Assembly (NCBI GenBank): GCA_009667805.1
Contig: CM019065.1
Location: forward strand, 20,859,822 to 20,923,821
Direction of reading: 5' to 3'
Source of the DNA: Leptobrachium leishanense
Lineage: Eukaryota > Chordata > Amphibia > Anura > Megophryidae
Length of the DNA: 64,000 nucleotides
Under the pieces are notes generated by a model, which searched no databases, was not told the origin of the DNA, and saw only the letters and a program-made list of their open reading frames with translations. Both the position numbers and the translations under genes were made by a program. Positions 23,938-35,526 of the stretch are shown piece by piece; within the stretch, counting starts at the first letter, position 1; every line of letters begins with the position of its first letter.

Positions 23938-24457
23938 TAGAAACATAGAAAATGTCGGCAGATAAGAACCTTTTGGCCCATCTAGTCTGCCCAATTACTT
24001 GGATACTTTACCTGGATTTATCTTTTATTTAGGATAGCCTTATGCCTATCCCATGCCTGCTTAAATTCAATCATTGTTTTGGCCTCTACCACTTCAACTG
24101 AAAGGCTGTTCCATGTATCCACCACCCTCGCAGTAAAATAATGCTTCCTGATGTTACTTTTAAACCTTTGCCCCTCTAATCTAAGACTATGTCCTCTTGT
24201 TTTCCTACTTTGTTTCCTTTTAAATATACTCCCTTCCTCTACCTTGTGGATTCCCTTTACGTATTTAAATGTTTCTATCATATCTCCTTTGTCTCGTCTT
24301 TTTTCCAAGGTATACATGTTAAGATCCTTAAGCCTTTCCTGGTAACTTTTCTCCTTCAAGCTGTACACCATTTTAGTAGCCCTTCTCTGAACTCTCTCTA
24401 AGGTGTCTATATCCTTCTGGAGATACGGTCTCCAGTACTGCACACAGTACTCCAAGT

Positions 24458-25850
24458 CAGGGACGTGCACTCAGGGGTGGCAGGGGAGGCGGAGCCTCCC
24501 CTGCCATGCCAGTAAATTAATGAGCTCATTGTGTGTAATGACATGTGATGTGTGTGTATGTACATTTAAACTGTAAATAAATTGTTATTTATACTCATAC
24601 TCACCTCTCCTCGCTCCCTCGCTGTGATTTGCTTCTTCTCTGTCTGCTTTTTTTTTCTCCTGCGCTTTCACTTTCACAATTTGCCGACTGCTGTGTGTGT
24701 GTGTGTAATACACTACACAGACAGCAGGGGCAGCACTGAGCCAGCCTAGGCTACGCAATTTACGCAGCCCAACGCTACGCTAATTGCAGAGCTCAGGCTG
24801 ATGGCAGGCAAGCTCGTCTTTGCCTCCAGGCAATGACAGCAAATGGGAAAGCTCCATTGTCTCAAGCAAGTTTTTTTTTTTAAAAAAAAGCCCACCATGG
24901 GAGGAAGTGCTCCCATGGTTTGATTGACGCAGGACAGTCATGTGACTGTCCTCGTCAATCGTGGGGGGCGGGCAGGGAGATGACAGCAGTGTGACTGTGA
25001 CAAACCCCCTCCAGAAAGTGCTGAGCGCATGTGTGTGCGATAAACACACACACACACATGCGCTCAGCACAGAGGGGGGGTTGTCAGACACAGTCACACA
25101 CACTCTCAAGCTCCAGCAGCTCCTCCTACATCACCTCGTGCCAGCACCACAGAGCCACGTGGGACAGGAAGCAGCCGACCTCTTCTCTCTCCACTTGGAC
25201 AGCACAGCCAGTGAGGACGAGAGCTGTCTCAGGTAAATAAGGAGCCCTCCCCTGCAGGAACCCTGTGACTCTGCTGGGGCATATCCATGAGCTGGGGCGC
25301 CATATCCATGAGCTGGGGCAAATCCATGTGCTGCTGGGGCACATCCATGTGCTGCTGGGGCATATCCATGTGCTGCTGGGGCAAATCCATGTGCTGGGGC
25401 AAATCCATGAGCTGGGGCAAATCCATGAGCTGGGGCATATCCATGTGCTGCTGGGGCAAATCCATGTGCAGGGGCATATCCATTATCCATGAGCTGGGGC
25501 ATATCCATGAGCTGGGGCATATCCATGAGCTGGGGCAAATCCATGAGCTGGGGCAATATCAATGAGCTGGGGCAATATCAATGAGAGGAGCTGGGGCATA
25601 TCCATGAGAGGAGCTGGGGCATTATATCCATGAAAGGAGCTGGGGCAAAATCCATGAGAGGAGCTGGGGCAATATCCATGAGAGCTGCTGGGGCATATCC
25701 ATGTGAGCTGGGGCATTATCCTTGTGTGCTGGGGGCAGTATCCATGTGTGCTGGGGGCATATCCATGAGAGCTGGGGCAATATCCTGTGTATATCTGGCT
25801 CTGATACAAGCCAGTGCCTCACCAGCCACTGACCTCACCGCACATCACTG
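24458..25850. mobile_element. Non-autonomous hAT element in the CR1 LINE, 1393 bp
   Basis: Begins CAGGGACGTGCAC and ends GTGCGGTG-like on the opposite strand (CAGTGATGTGCGG), flanked by the perfect eight-base duplication CTCCAAGT (24450-24457 and 25851-25858). The CR1 frame continues across the target. It carries short internal inverted repeats, CA/TG runs near 25030-25075 and a long minisatellite. No transposase. Confidence 0.88.
25270..25790. repeat. Minisatellite, ~18-27 bp unit
   Basis: About twenty-five units of ATCCATGAGCTGGGGCAA/T with CTG or AGGAG insertions in some. Because unit lengths are often multiples of three, long frames open on both strands (QLMDMP-type and AHGFAP-type repeats). 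These are by-products of the array and not genes. Confidence 0.9.
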
Positions 25851-27770
25851 CTCCAAGTGAGGTCTCACCAGTGCTCTGTACAGTGGCATGAGCACTTCCC
25901 TTTTCCTACTGCTAATATCTCTCCCTACACAACCAAGCATTCTGCTAGCATTTCCTGCTGCTCTATTACATTGACTACTTACCTTTAGATCCTCTGAAAT
26001 AATAAACCCTAAATCCCAACCCTCAGATGTTGAGGTTAGGACTGTATCAAATATTCTGTATTCAGCCCTTGGGTTTTTACAGCCCAGGTGCATTATCTTG
26101 CACTTATCCACATTAAAACTCAATTGCCACAGCTTCAACCATTTTTTTAGTTTACCTAAATTATTTGTCATTTGGCTGATCCCTCCAGGAACGTCAACCC
26201 TGTTGCAAATCTTTGTGTCATCAGCAAAAGACATACTTTACCATTAATACCTTCTGCAATATCACTAATAAAAATATTAAAGAGAATGGGTCCAAGTACT
26301 GACCCCTGAGGTACCCCACTGATAACAAGACCTTGCACTGAATAAACTCCATTTACCACAACCCTCTGTTGCCTGTCACTCAGCCACTGCCTAATCCATT
26401 CAACAATATTGGAATCCAAACTCAAAGATTGCAATTTATTGATAAGCCTTCTATGCGGAACAGTATCAAAATCCTCACTGAAATCTAAATAAGCAATGTC
26501 TACTGCACCACCTTTGTCTATTATTTTTCTTACCCAATCAAAAAAATCAATAAGATTAGTTTGGCATGATCTCCCTGAGGTAAACCCATGTTGTTTCTGA
26601 TCATGTAATCTATGTGTTTTTAAATGTTCAACAATCCTTTCCTTTAACATTTTTTCCATTAATTTCCTCACTGCTGACGTAAGACTAACTGGCCTATAGT
26701 TCCCCGATTCCTCCCTACTACCCTTCTTGTAAATGGGCACAACATTTGCTAATTTCCAGTCTTCTGGGACTACTCCCCTTAACAAGGATTGGTTAAATAA
26801 ATCTGTTAACGGTTTTGCTATTACACCACTGAGCTCTTTTAATAATTTAGGGTGGATCCCATCAGGCCCCATTGACTTATTTGTCTTTACTTTAGACAGC
26901 TGCTGTAGAACCTCCTCCTCTGTAAACTCATATGTAAATGTCTCTTTAGTGTTTCCTCCTAACTGAGGTCCCTTTCTTTCCTTTTCTTCTGCAAAGACTG
27001 AACAAAAATATTCATTGAGGCAGTCAGCGAGACTTTTATCCTCTTCTACATCCTCTTTGTTTTTAATCTAACTAATCCTTGTTTTACTTTTCTTTTCTCG
27101 TTTATGTATCTAAAAAATGTTTTGTCCCCCTTTTTTACTGACTGAGCTATTTTCTCTTCTGCGTGTGCTTTGGAAGTTCTTATAAATTGCTTTGCCTCTT
27201 TCTGCCTAATCTTATAGGTTTGCCTATCTTCTTCATTCTGAGTTTTTTTATAATTATTGAATGCTATCTTTTTGTTCTTCACTATTTTGGCCACTTCTGT
27301 AGAGTACCACAGTGGTTTCTTCCCTTTTTTGTTTTTGCTAACAAGCCGAATGCAATTGCCTGTGGCCTTCAATAATGTTTACTTTAAATAATCCCATTTC
27401 TCCTGGACTCCCTTTAAACTCCTCCAGTCTGATAATGACTCCTTCACACAAAATCTCATTTTAGAAAAATCTGTTTTTTTAAAGTCTAAAACTTTTGTTT
27501 TTGTGTGGTGCGGCTCCATCCCTGTTCTTATATTAAACAACACTGACTGGTGATCACTAGATACCAAATGTTCACCTACAACAACGTCTGATACCAAACC
27601 TCCGTTTGTGAGTATTAAATCCAATATGGCCTCTTTACGGGTCGGCTCCTCAACTACTTGTGTTAGAGATAATCCCAGTAAGGAGTTTAGAATATTTGTA
27701 CTCCTGGTGCACCCAGCTATTTTGGTTTTCCAGTTCACATCAGGAAGATTAAAGTCCCCCATGATAATAA

Positions 27771-28070
27771 CTCATCCATGAGAGATGGGGCATTATCCAT
27801 GAGACCTGGGGCATTATCCATGACAGCTGGGGCATATCCATGTGAACTGGGGCAATATATACCCATATGAGCTGGGGTCAATAATTTCCATATGAGCTGG
27901 GGTCAATAATATCCATGTGAACTGGGGGAGCAATTATATCCATGTGAACTGGGGAAAATCTATCCATGTGAACTGGGGAAAATATATTAATGTGAGCTGG
28001 GGCAATATATACCCATATGAGCTGGGGCAAATATATCCATGTAAGCTGGGGGCAAATATCCATATAACCA
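27771..28070. repeat. Minisatellite, ~22-28 bp unit, right part
   Basis: Continues the array broken at 23937, drifting from CCATGAGACCTGGGGCATTAT to CCATGTGAACTGGGGAAAATAT. The ATCCAT word occurs on both sides of the CR1 insertion. Confidence 0.8.
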
Positions 28071-28073
28071 GTG

Positions 28074-28395
28074 TTGTGCATATTATTCTTGGGGCTCAGT
28101 GCTGTGTATATTATTCTGGGGGCTCAGTGCTGTGTATATTATTCTGGAGCTCAGTGCTGTGTATATTATTCTGGGGGCTCAGTGCTGTGTATATTATTCT
28201 GGGGATTCAGTGTTGTGTATATTATTCTGGGGGCTCAGTGCTGTGTATATTATTCTGGGGGTTCTGTGCTGTGTATATTATTCTGGGGGTTCAGTGCTGT
28301 GCATATTATTCTGGGGGTCCAGTGCCTGTGTATGTAATTCTGGGGGTTCAGTGCTGTGTATATTATTCTGGGGGTCCAGTGCCTATGTATGTGAT
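28074..28395. repeat. Minisatellite, 28 bp unit
   Basis: About eleven units of GGGGCTCAGTGCTGTGTAT plus ATTATTCTG. Directly abuts the previous array but has an unrelated unit. One frame per strand stays open by chance. Confidence 0.9.
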
Positions 28396-29200
28396 ATATA
28401 TATTATATATAAAACACGTTAGTCCAGTTGCCAAAATCACGAGTATACCTGTACGTAGTGATACCTTTCACTGATCAGTATGGTTTCCAGACCTGAAGAG
28501 GAGAGGTTACACTCTTGAAAGCTTGTCTTTTAAATGTAAAGTTAACCCAATAAAAATGGTATCACACCTACTGCTATACTTGTGATATATATATTTTTTC
28601 TTCAGGTAATAGGGGTTGTGGAATTTGTGGGTGAGTTCCCTTGTTTTTTTTCCCAGGACTTGACCCCTGACGGCAGAAGAACTGAAACCAATCACTGCTG
28701 TTATTAACCTGCCTGTTTGATTGGAGATCTCCCCTTGTGGACATGGGACACAATCGCAGCAGCAGGCAGGTTCTCCTCTTCTACCTGCCTTCCAAAAACC
28801 AGGGGGGCAGCTCTGACTGCAGACTGAGATAGGGACCTAAAGGGGAAGATGAAGATTATTTTCACACTTCCACAGTTGACAAATACTATAATGTTACTGT
28901 CACTCGTACATATTTCCCTTATTTAAAACCTAGAAGAGTAAGTGGCCAACCTATATTGAAAAACAATGGCCCTGAGGATAAACAAAGGTAAGGGAGCTCT
29001 TTTGATCAGGAGTAGGTGTGAATCTTGCATGTTATCTGCTGGGTCCATCAAGTCACAGAGGAAGGTTAAGATGTTAGAAACCAATCAGCAAGATCAAAGA
29101 GCCCTCAGGAATGATTTAAGCAATGCATATGAAAGAAGCACATGAGTTTTCTCAGACAGGATGATGAAGTATGATTTATTGTGCGCAGGTTCCTGGGAAT
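28396..29200. other. V2R intronic sequence without recognised features
   Basis: Begins with a TATATA-rich run (28395-28415). No V2R exon or other gene was recognised. A repeat-like CTTGAAAGCTTG segment lies near 28515. Confidence 0.35.
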
Positions 29201-29204
29201 ACAT

Positions 29205-30358
29205 AGGGCCCTATTACATTCCTCGTGCAATTTCGCTCACGCAGCACAATTTTTTTTGCGCGCAGCGTTATCGTGCAAAAATTAACGGTGGTATTACGAT
29301 CCAAACGCATTTTTTCATCCGTCAAAAAATAACGTTCGTAAACCCGACGTGCAAAACGAAGAGAAATACGAGCGCAGTAACGTAGCACACGTAAATCAGT
29401 GTGCGGACTGTTTTTTTCGCTGGATTCAGTCAATCAGACTTAAGAACCTTAATTGACATCAATACAGAAAAATGGCGTCGCGCCCATACTCACCGGAGCG
29501 GCTGCAACAGCCAGGAGTAACAGCCCAGTTAATGTATAAAACATAACGAGAGAAAAAAGGTGTCATCTGCGCTCATTTCTATGTATTTCCATGTACAACA
29601 AAACACTATGAGGTTTCAGTTTGTTTCAATGACCATTGCTGAAAATGCTGAAAAGCAGCAGGAGGACTTGGAGCTGCTCAGTATAGCGGCTTTTGTTACA
29701 TTGGTTAGTTACTCACTCTATAAAGAGGTGCCTTGAAGGGGCGAGTGAGCTTACGTTGCAATGGCCATTGAAACAAACAAAAACCTCATAGTGTTTTGTT
29801 GTACATGGAAATACATAGAAACGAGCGCAGATGACACCTTTTTTCTCTTGTTAATTGACATCAATTGACCTTAATTGACTCACTTAAGTTTTTGCGCCTG
29901 TCAAAGTAAATCTGAGTATACATTCTGCAGCAATAATAAAAACACGCACAAATTCACAATTTTATTGTTTGGGTATGTGTAGAATGTGTAACTATACTGA
30001 GCTGTATTTTTTTTTGTTGTACTGGTGTATTTCGTTTCGACCAGGACATTCGGATTCGACATTAACACCAGCTTTTCACAAACGTTAAAATTATGCGTGC
30101 AAACATCGTTCGTATGAATTTGCGCATCGATTGTAATACCATCCGCGTACCAGCGCACCAACGCATTTGCGCTCACATTGTTAAGTATAGGACGCGCAAA
30201 GTATCGTGAGCTTGCGAAGCGTTCGTGCAGGTTCACCCGCGGTAGACGAAAACGCGCATTCGTTTTGCAAGCATTGTAACGTAAATGTTTTTTTCCCTCG
30301 CGTTAATGCGTTTTTGCGCACGCGTTATCATTTGCGCGAAGAATGTAATACTGCCCAT
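29205..30358. mobile_element. GCGCAA-rich inverted-repeat MITE (copy 2 of 4)
   Basis: Ends AGGGCCCTATTACATTC and GAATGTAATACTGCCC. Facing TTTGCGC/GCGCAAA words fill both halves. The centre is interrupted by a 387 bp palindromic insertion at 29464-29850. Closest relative is 55152-55903, with which it shares the CATTCTACACATACCCAAAC stretch (reversed here). Confidence 0.75.
29464..29850. mobile_element. Palindromic 387 bp insertion with 15 bp duplication
   Basis: Flanked by TTAATTGACATCAAT on both sides (29449-29463 and 29851-29865). The related MITE at 55152 has this word once. Arms of about 95 bases around 29555-29640 and 29755-29850 are complementary (GAGGTTT, GTTTTGTTGTACATGG and CAGATGACACC words). 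Superfamily unknown; fifteen bases is too long for hAT or Harbinger. Confidence 0.7.
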
Positions 30359-30361
30359 AGA

Positions 30362-31800
30362 CTCCTGTCCATTTGGTGTTTCAGTAAGTTTATAGCATGC
30401 TTAAAAGTCGAAGTGGGTTCTGGGAAGCCAAGTGGAGGGCCGGACAGTCCTTTGACCATGGAATTAAAGGAGAGGAAGAATTGGTATAAATTTGATCTTC
30501 AGTCTCTGCTAGGGGCTTACGTTTTTGAGGTCATATCTGTGGAAAGTAATTTGCCGCTGTTCCAACCCAGCCTCAGGGGGACAGATTCTAGTTTGGTTGT
30601 AGGATAGGTTCCAGTTTTTAAGTCCATTTGCTTTTCTGCTTGTGAGTGGAAATATTAATTGTAATATCTTTTTTCTGTATATTGTTCGAACTTTTCATAT
30701 TTCACTTTACAAAATTCTTTTATTTTAGCAAGACGGATCACAGAGATGCCTTGGATTGAGTTCAAGGAGACAGACTGGTTAATACAGAATGAGTTTATCA
30801 GACAATGGACCTCCCAGGTTTTTTTTACAACAGTTTTCCCCCTAGCGCCCCTGTTTTAGCGTGGAATTACAATGCAGGTGCCAAAAAAGCTGCCTGCATT
30901 GTTACCGGGCGGAAAGCCCCAGGATGCTCATGGCAACGCTGAGCGCCGCCGCGAGCATCCACTCGATGGAGTCCATAGGACTCAATTGAGCCAGACGCCG
31001 GTGGTCACATGACTTTCCGGGTCTCGCCTCTGGATTGTACACCTATGGGGTTTTTTTTGTAGGGCAAATCCATAAAACCGCCAAGGGATGTGGGACTTCG
31101 TCTTTAAAAGGTTTAATAAAACAAGATATAAAGCAACACTTAAGGAAGGCGTGAAACGCACGCCAGCGAACAATTTCGGAGACATGTGTATATGATTATT
31201 GTTGATTGTAATAGTTATAGTAATGTGCACAAGGGCAATGACCATCATACCAGCAGATGAATCATGGCAAAACTCGTTCTGTAGACCTGCTTGTTCTTCA
31301 TTATTATTTTGTTCTATATCTTGTTTTAAACCTTTTAAAGATGAAGTACCAGTTTCGTTGGCGATCTTTTGGATTTGCCCTACACAAAAAAATCCATAGG
31401 CGTACACTCTCGAGCTATGGAAGCTCTATCAACAGTAAATTAAAAATTGTCAGAAAAAAATCTTGTGTTTTATTCACTCAGCTTTTACATAAAGAGGATT
31501 TTTTTGTTTTTCTTCCTATCTCGGTCTTACATGCTGTATCTTGTGATAAGAAGAAATAATTCAAAAAGGTGTGGGTTTCCTAGAAGAAGCATTTAAAACT
31601 ACCCAGAGGCGTAGACCCACTCAGAGCCAGTGATAGGGCTCTATATTTGTGAGTGAAAATTGTGTATCTCCCAATATATATAAGCTGTATAGGATATACT
31701 GCACCATTATGTTCTTTTGCTTCTTTGTATATATACCAAAAACTGGGTTGAGAACATATGAGAGACACCAAAGCCCTGAAAGCAATTTCATTTTGCGCTG
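30362..31800. other. V2R intronic sequence with an inverted repeat
   Basis: No exon recognised. About 31020-31130 and 31320-31410 are imperfect inverted copies (TTGTAGGGCAAATCCATA versus its complement). Open frames across them reflect the palindrome and match no protein family I know. Confidence 0.4.
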
Positions 31801-31805
31801 ATCAG

Positions 31806-33058
31806 TACATGTGCATTCGTTTTAGTACTAAAACGATTTAGTCTGAATTTTGGGATAATTTCGTTTTCGTATGACTCAAGAGATACGAAACTGCTCAGTA
31901 CAAAAAACGAAAGAAACTAAAATAAAATGCACTACATTTTAGTTTCAGTCCTTTTTGTGATATTACATTGATGAGTGAAGGAGACCAGCAATGAAGAGTG
32001 CAACATCACAAAGCTACAGAACAGGTTTTGCTTGTTATAAAGTTTTTTTTACGTCTGATACATTTACTATCCAGCTCTCACAGTTACTCTGTCATTATGA
32101 GCCTTCAGTGTGATTTATTAGAATGTTTTCCCTGGATTTAAAGTGCTTTATTTTATTATAAAAATAAATTTGCACCAGTCATCTCTTCTCTGAGCTTTCA
32201 GACCGATTTACGTTAATATTTTCCCTCTCCCCTGCTTTTATATTCCTGTGTCTCCCCCACAGAGATACAACGTTTAAGTAAAGGTTCCTTCTCCTGTGCT
32301 GGATAAGCATTGCCTTCCAAAGTTCTGCACCCTCTACATGCCAATGCAGTAGGATGTTCTATACAGAGAGGGGCATTAATTAATGCAGGAGGATGTTCTA
32401 TACATTATAAAGAGAGGGGTATTAATGCAGGAGGATGTTATATACATTATACAGACAGGGGTATTAATTAATGCAGGAGGATGTTATATACATTATACAG
32501 AGAGGGGTATTAATTAATGCAGGAGGATGTTATCTACATTATACAGAGAGGGGTATTAATTAATGCAGGAGGATGTTCTATACATTATACAGATAGGAGC
32601 CTTTTTTTTAGCCCTTTAAATCTAGTGGCTGTGAGAGCTGAGATCGGCTGCTTGTTATATTATCTCTCAGTACAATGTATCAGGCTCAGCTGTTACAGTA
32701 ACTGACTGTAACTGCGCTCAGAGTTTCAGTAAAACAAGGAAATAATATTGTTCTAACCTCTTATATATAAAAATATTATTTACTAGTTTTACTGAAACTC
32801 TAAGCATTGTGATGAGCAGCAGTCAGTTACTGTAACAGCTCAGTCTGACACATTGTGCTGAGAGTGAGAGATACTGTAACAAGCAGCTCCTCTGAGGAGC
32901 CACTACAGTAGTATTTGTAGCTACTGGTTTTCGGATGAATGAAATTAGTTTTCATACTAAAGAACTGAATATGAATTTCTTTATCAACTAAATAAATTGC
33001 ATTTTAGGACTAATCCATTAGTTCAAAACAAAATTATGTGCTGTGCACATGTCTACTG
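31806..33058. mobile_element. Probable hAT-like non-autonomous element
   Basis: Ends CAGTACATGTGCA and TGCACATGTCTACTG are imperfect inverted repeats of the CAG..ATGTGC type. No matching eight-base target duplication could be confirmed. It contains a tandem array (32345-32600) and a large inverted repeat (about 32625-32735 with 32780-32895). Confidence 0.5.
32345..32600. repeat. 46 bp tandem repeat, ~5.5 units
   Basis: Unit contains GCAGGAGGATGTTATATAC and AGAGAGGGGTATTAATTA, with small internal indels in some units. Confidence 0.85.
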
Positions 33059-33562
33059 ATAAGATATGTATAAATTTTTGACAGAAAATGTTGTCTACAG
33101 ACACCGCCCCTCTCTCTATCGGACTCTTTTGTGTTTGTTTTATTTGGAATTAGCTCTACAGTTCCTCTTCTGTTTGCATGCCCATGGTCACCAGAAGGAG
33201 AAAGTTGTATTTATTTGACTCAAATGTTTCATGAACCCCTTAATGGCAAGCAGGTGGCGCCTCTGATACAGCCCACCCAAGCAGCTGACACGCGACACGC
33301 GACAGTGGCTGAAGGGAACGGCCTGAGTTCAGGCTGTCTCGCAGCAGCCAATGGTGTGCAGCGTGTGCTGGCTGTGGGGAGGTGCCGAGGCGGCCCATAA
33401 AAGTCAACGGGGCATACTCGTATGCCCTGCGTCTTCGAAGTCCACCCACTGCAGGGACATCAGAGTCCACTTTGTTTTATGTCTAGTGATAATGTGAAAC
33501 ATGGCATGCACATTGCAATGTAAATTTGGTGTGAAAGTAGAATGATGCATTTCTGGCTGTAC

Positions 33563-33790
33563 CTGTGTTTCTCCAGAATGCCACAGGATGGAACTTGTGT
33601 TGATGGTGAAGATGTTACCAGAAGGTGCTGCCATGTCATAGCTGCCCACCTTGACAAATCTCATATCACCACTAGGACTCAACTGGCGATTCACAATGTC
33701 ATAGACAGCTGGTGGGTCTCCATTTTTATCAAAGTAAACTTCCTTCCCGCTGTTTAGTTTGAATCTCACATTTTTAATATAATGAAGCAG
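33563..33790 (-). CDS. V2R-like receptor, exon 4
   Basis: Exactly 228 bases (76 codons, phase 0 at both ends), the usual size for this V2R exon. Acceptor CCTGTTTTACAG and donor CACAG/GTACAG are visible. It encodes the end of the ligand-binding domain: LLHYIKNVRF, then VYFDKNGDPPAVYDIVN, a strongly conserved V2R signature, and ends near SGETQ. It joins exon 3 in frame to give the family-typical SWQLLHY junction. No disruption. Confidence 0.93.
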
Positions 33791-33892
33791 CTGTAAAACA
33801 GGAAACACGAAATGTGAATAAATCCTATGATTATACAGAGAAGACTTTGGCAGATTTTTGCTATTATTAAAAAAATTGAATTCGTTAATTCA

Positions 33893-35517
33893 AAACATTC
33901 TCCGCCTCATGCCATGCTCACAGTCCGGCACCGGATCAGATGTCTGTTTGCGTTGTCATCCTTTCCATCACCTCTTCTGCCCTTGACCTACAACCCGAAT
34001 CTGCCAAGTGGGGTGCGACCATCCTTGCGACGTAAGTTCACGGAAAGTGTGCATTTTTAGGCACACCATGTTTTACGCAACGGACAATTTCTAAACCTGT
34101 CAGACTTGGAGGATGTTGCATCAATCTCCTTCACAGACACTTTCAATTATTACCAGATTTGACGCTATCTACGCGGCATCTCGGGGAACGCTTGTTTACT
34201 TTGACCACTTATACCCTTTGAGAATTTCTGCAACATGGGGCTTCAATTGGATCACAGCATTTCAACAATTTACAAGATGATTCAAAAGGTAGATGGACAT
34301 GAACCAGGTTTCATGGGTAGATGGGAACGGGAATTGCAATTCCCGATTACTTCAGACCAATTGCGGGTGACGCTGACGCTAACCCACAAAGGCTCCCACA
34401 TCTGCGTTTTTTCAGAGACGATTTATAAGCTAATCTCCTTCTGGTATAGGTCCCCACTCCTGCTTTCAAAAATGTCATCTAAAGGTGACCCAGGGTGCTG
34501 GAGGTACTGCTCTCAAGTGGAGACCTACCTGCTTGTGTGGTGGGAATGCCCAATTGTTTAGAAATTTTGGAAGATGATTGCCTCCTTGATATTTATTTTA
34601 ACCGACTTGACTCTACCTCTTCGTCCTGAGGTCTTTTTGCTGTTTCACATAGACGCACCCTTAAAGTGACTTAAGCAATCTTTGCTACTACGTCTTTTGT
34701 TAGGAGCTCGGGCCATGATTCCCAAATTTTGGAGGACTCCCAGACTCCCTGCCATGGCGGAATTTGTGGACAAAATGAATGATATTCAGGCGGCGGAGGA
34801 ATCGCTGATTTCCTCAGACTCTATGAGACAAAAGTTCATGACCACTTGGTATTATTGGAATCAAGCTTAATCTTCGGTGGCGTATAGGACCCTGTGCACA
34901 GACTGGGGACGGAGCCTGGAGAGAAATGATGGGTTTCCTGGGGGAAGCCGGGCGTCCTCAGAGGGAGACCTAGTGACACTGGGTTAGTTCCCATGATGCA
35001 AAGTAATCTGTTCACCCACCCTCTAGTTACCATTGCCCTTCTCGGACACTTTTTCCTAACCTCCTCTCTCCTCCACATTTTCTCTTTCTTGACTGCTCTT
35101 CCCTATTAGACTTAATTGTACATCTATCTCCCTTCACCTCCTCCCTCCCCCTTTTTTTTTTCTCTCTCTTCCTCTCTTTTATCTTTCCTCCTTTCTTACT
35201 ATTTTTGGTCATTTCCCCTTAGAGACATGCATTTTTAGACTGTATCTTGAAGTTTAATGTCCTTAACTACCTACAGTCAACTTAGCATTATGGAATATGT
35301 ATGACCATTACATAAAATGATAAAGTTAGGCATGCAAGGTTGGACTGACACCTAATTTATCGCACAAGACGTTGGTGATATTTGAAGGATGAGGTTGTTC
35401 ACTGTTAAATATTTAGGATTCAAAGATCGATTTCACTGTGACACATTGTACAAAAGACATACTTGTATGAGATGTATTTAATCTTATAATAAAAACCTTT
35501 TGAACGCAAAAAAAATT
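33893..35517 (+). mobile_element. 5'-truncated L1/Tx1-like LINE in V2R intron 3
   Basis: Flanked by GTTAATTCA (33884-33892 and 35518-35526) with an A-rich end at 35509-35515. The C-terminal ORF2 region is readable in pieces: KLISFWYRSPLLLSK near 34430 and the W-C...WWECP zinc-knuckle-like block near 34500-34555, then KFW, and LRLLLGARAMIPKFWR near 34690. Stops and frameshifts interrupt it. Assigned to the L1/Tx1 lineage from these motifs. Confidence 0.75.
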
Positions 35518-35526
35518 GTTAATTCA

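Larger units (their letters stand above)
23938..27770 (-). pseudogene. CR1 LINE, 5'-truncated and broken
   Basis: The 3' end lies at low coordinates with the CATAGAAA octamer tail typical of CR1. Reading leftward from 27770: the last part of the endonuclease (MGDFNLPDVNW, then SSDHQSVLFN); a linker; reverse transcriptase with MGPDGIHPKLLKEL near 26870, NYRPVSLTS near 26690, QHGFTSGRSCQTNL near 26590, AYLDFSEDFDTVPH near 26490, GVPQGSVLGPILFNIF near 26300 and the catalytic box altered to FADD near 26230; and the C-terminal region with RVQRRATKMV near 24390. In-frame stops at 27376-27378 and 27046-27048 plus frameshifts disable it. A hAT element (24458-25850) interrupts it. Confidence 0.9.

Noticed and set aside
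25131..25562. Long frames of QLMDMP, AHGFAP and LGHIHEL repeats on both strands
   Set aside because: They follow from a minisatellite whose unit length is often a multiple of three; several frames are open at once and there is no start or splice context.
27917..28474. 185-codon plus-strand frame with ILGVQCCVYYSG repeats
   Set aside because: By-product of the 28 bp minisatellite; the other frames are similarly repetitive.
30206..30607. 133-codon plus-strand frame
   Set aside because: The first third lies in the GCGCAA-rich element and the rest matches no family I know; no supporting splice or promoter context.
30982..31407. 141-codon minus-strand frame
   Set aside because: Spans an inverted repeat and has low-complexity ITITI sequence; no recognisable domain, and not the missing V2R exon.
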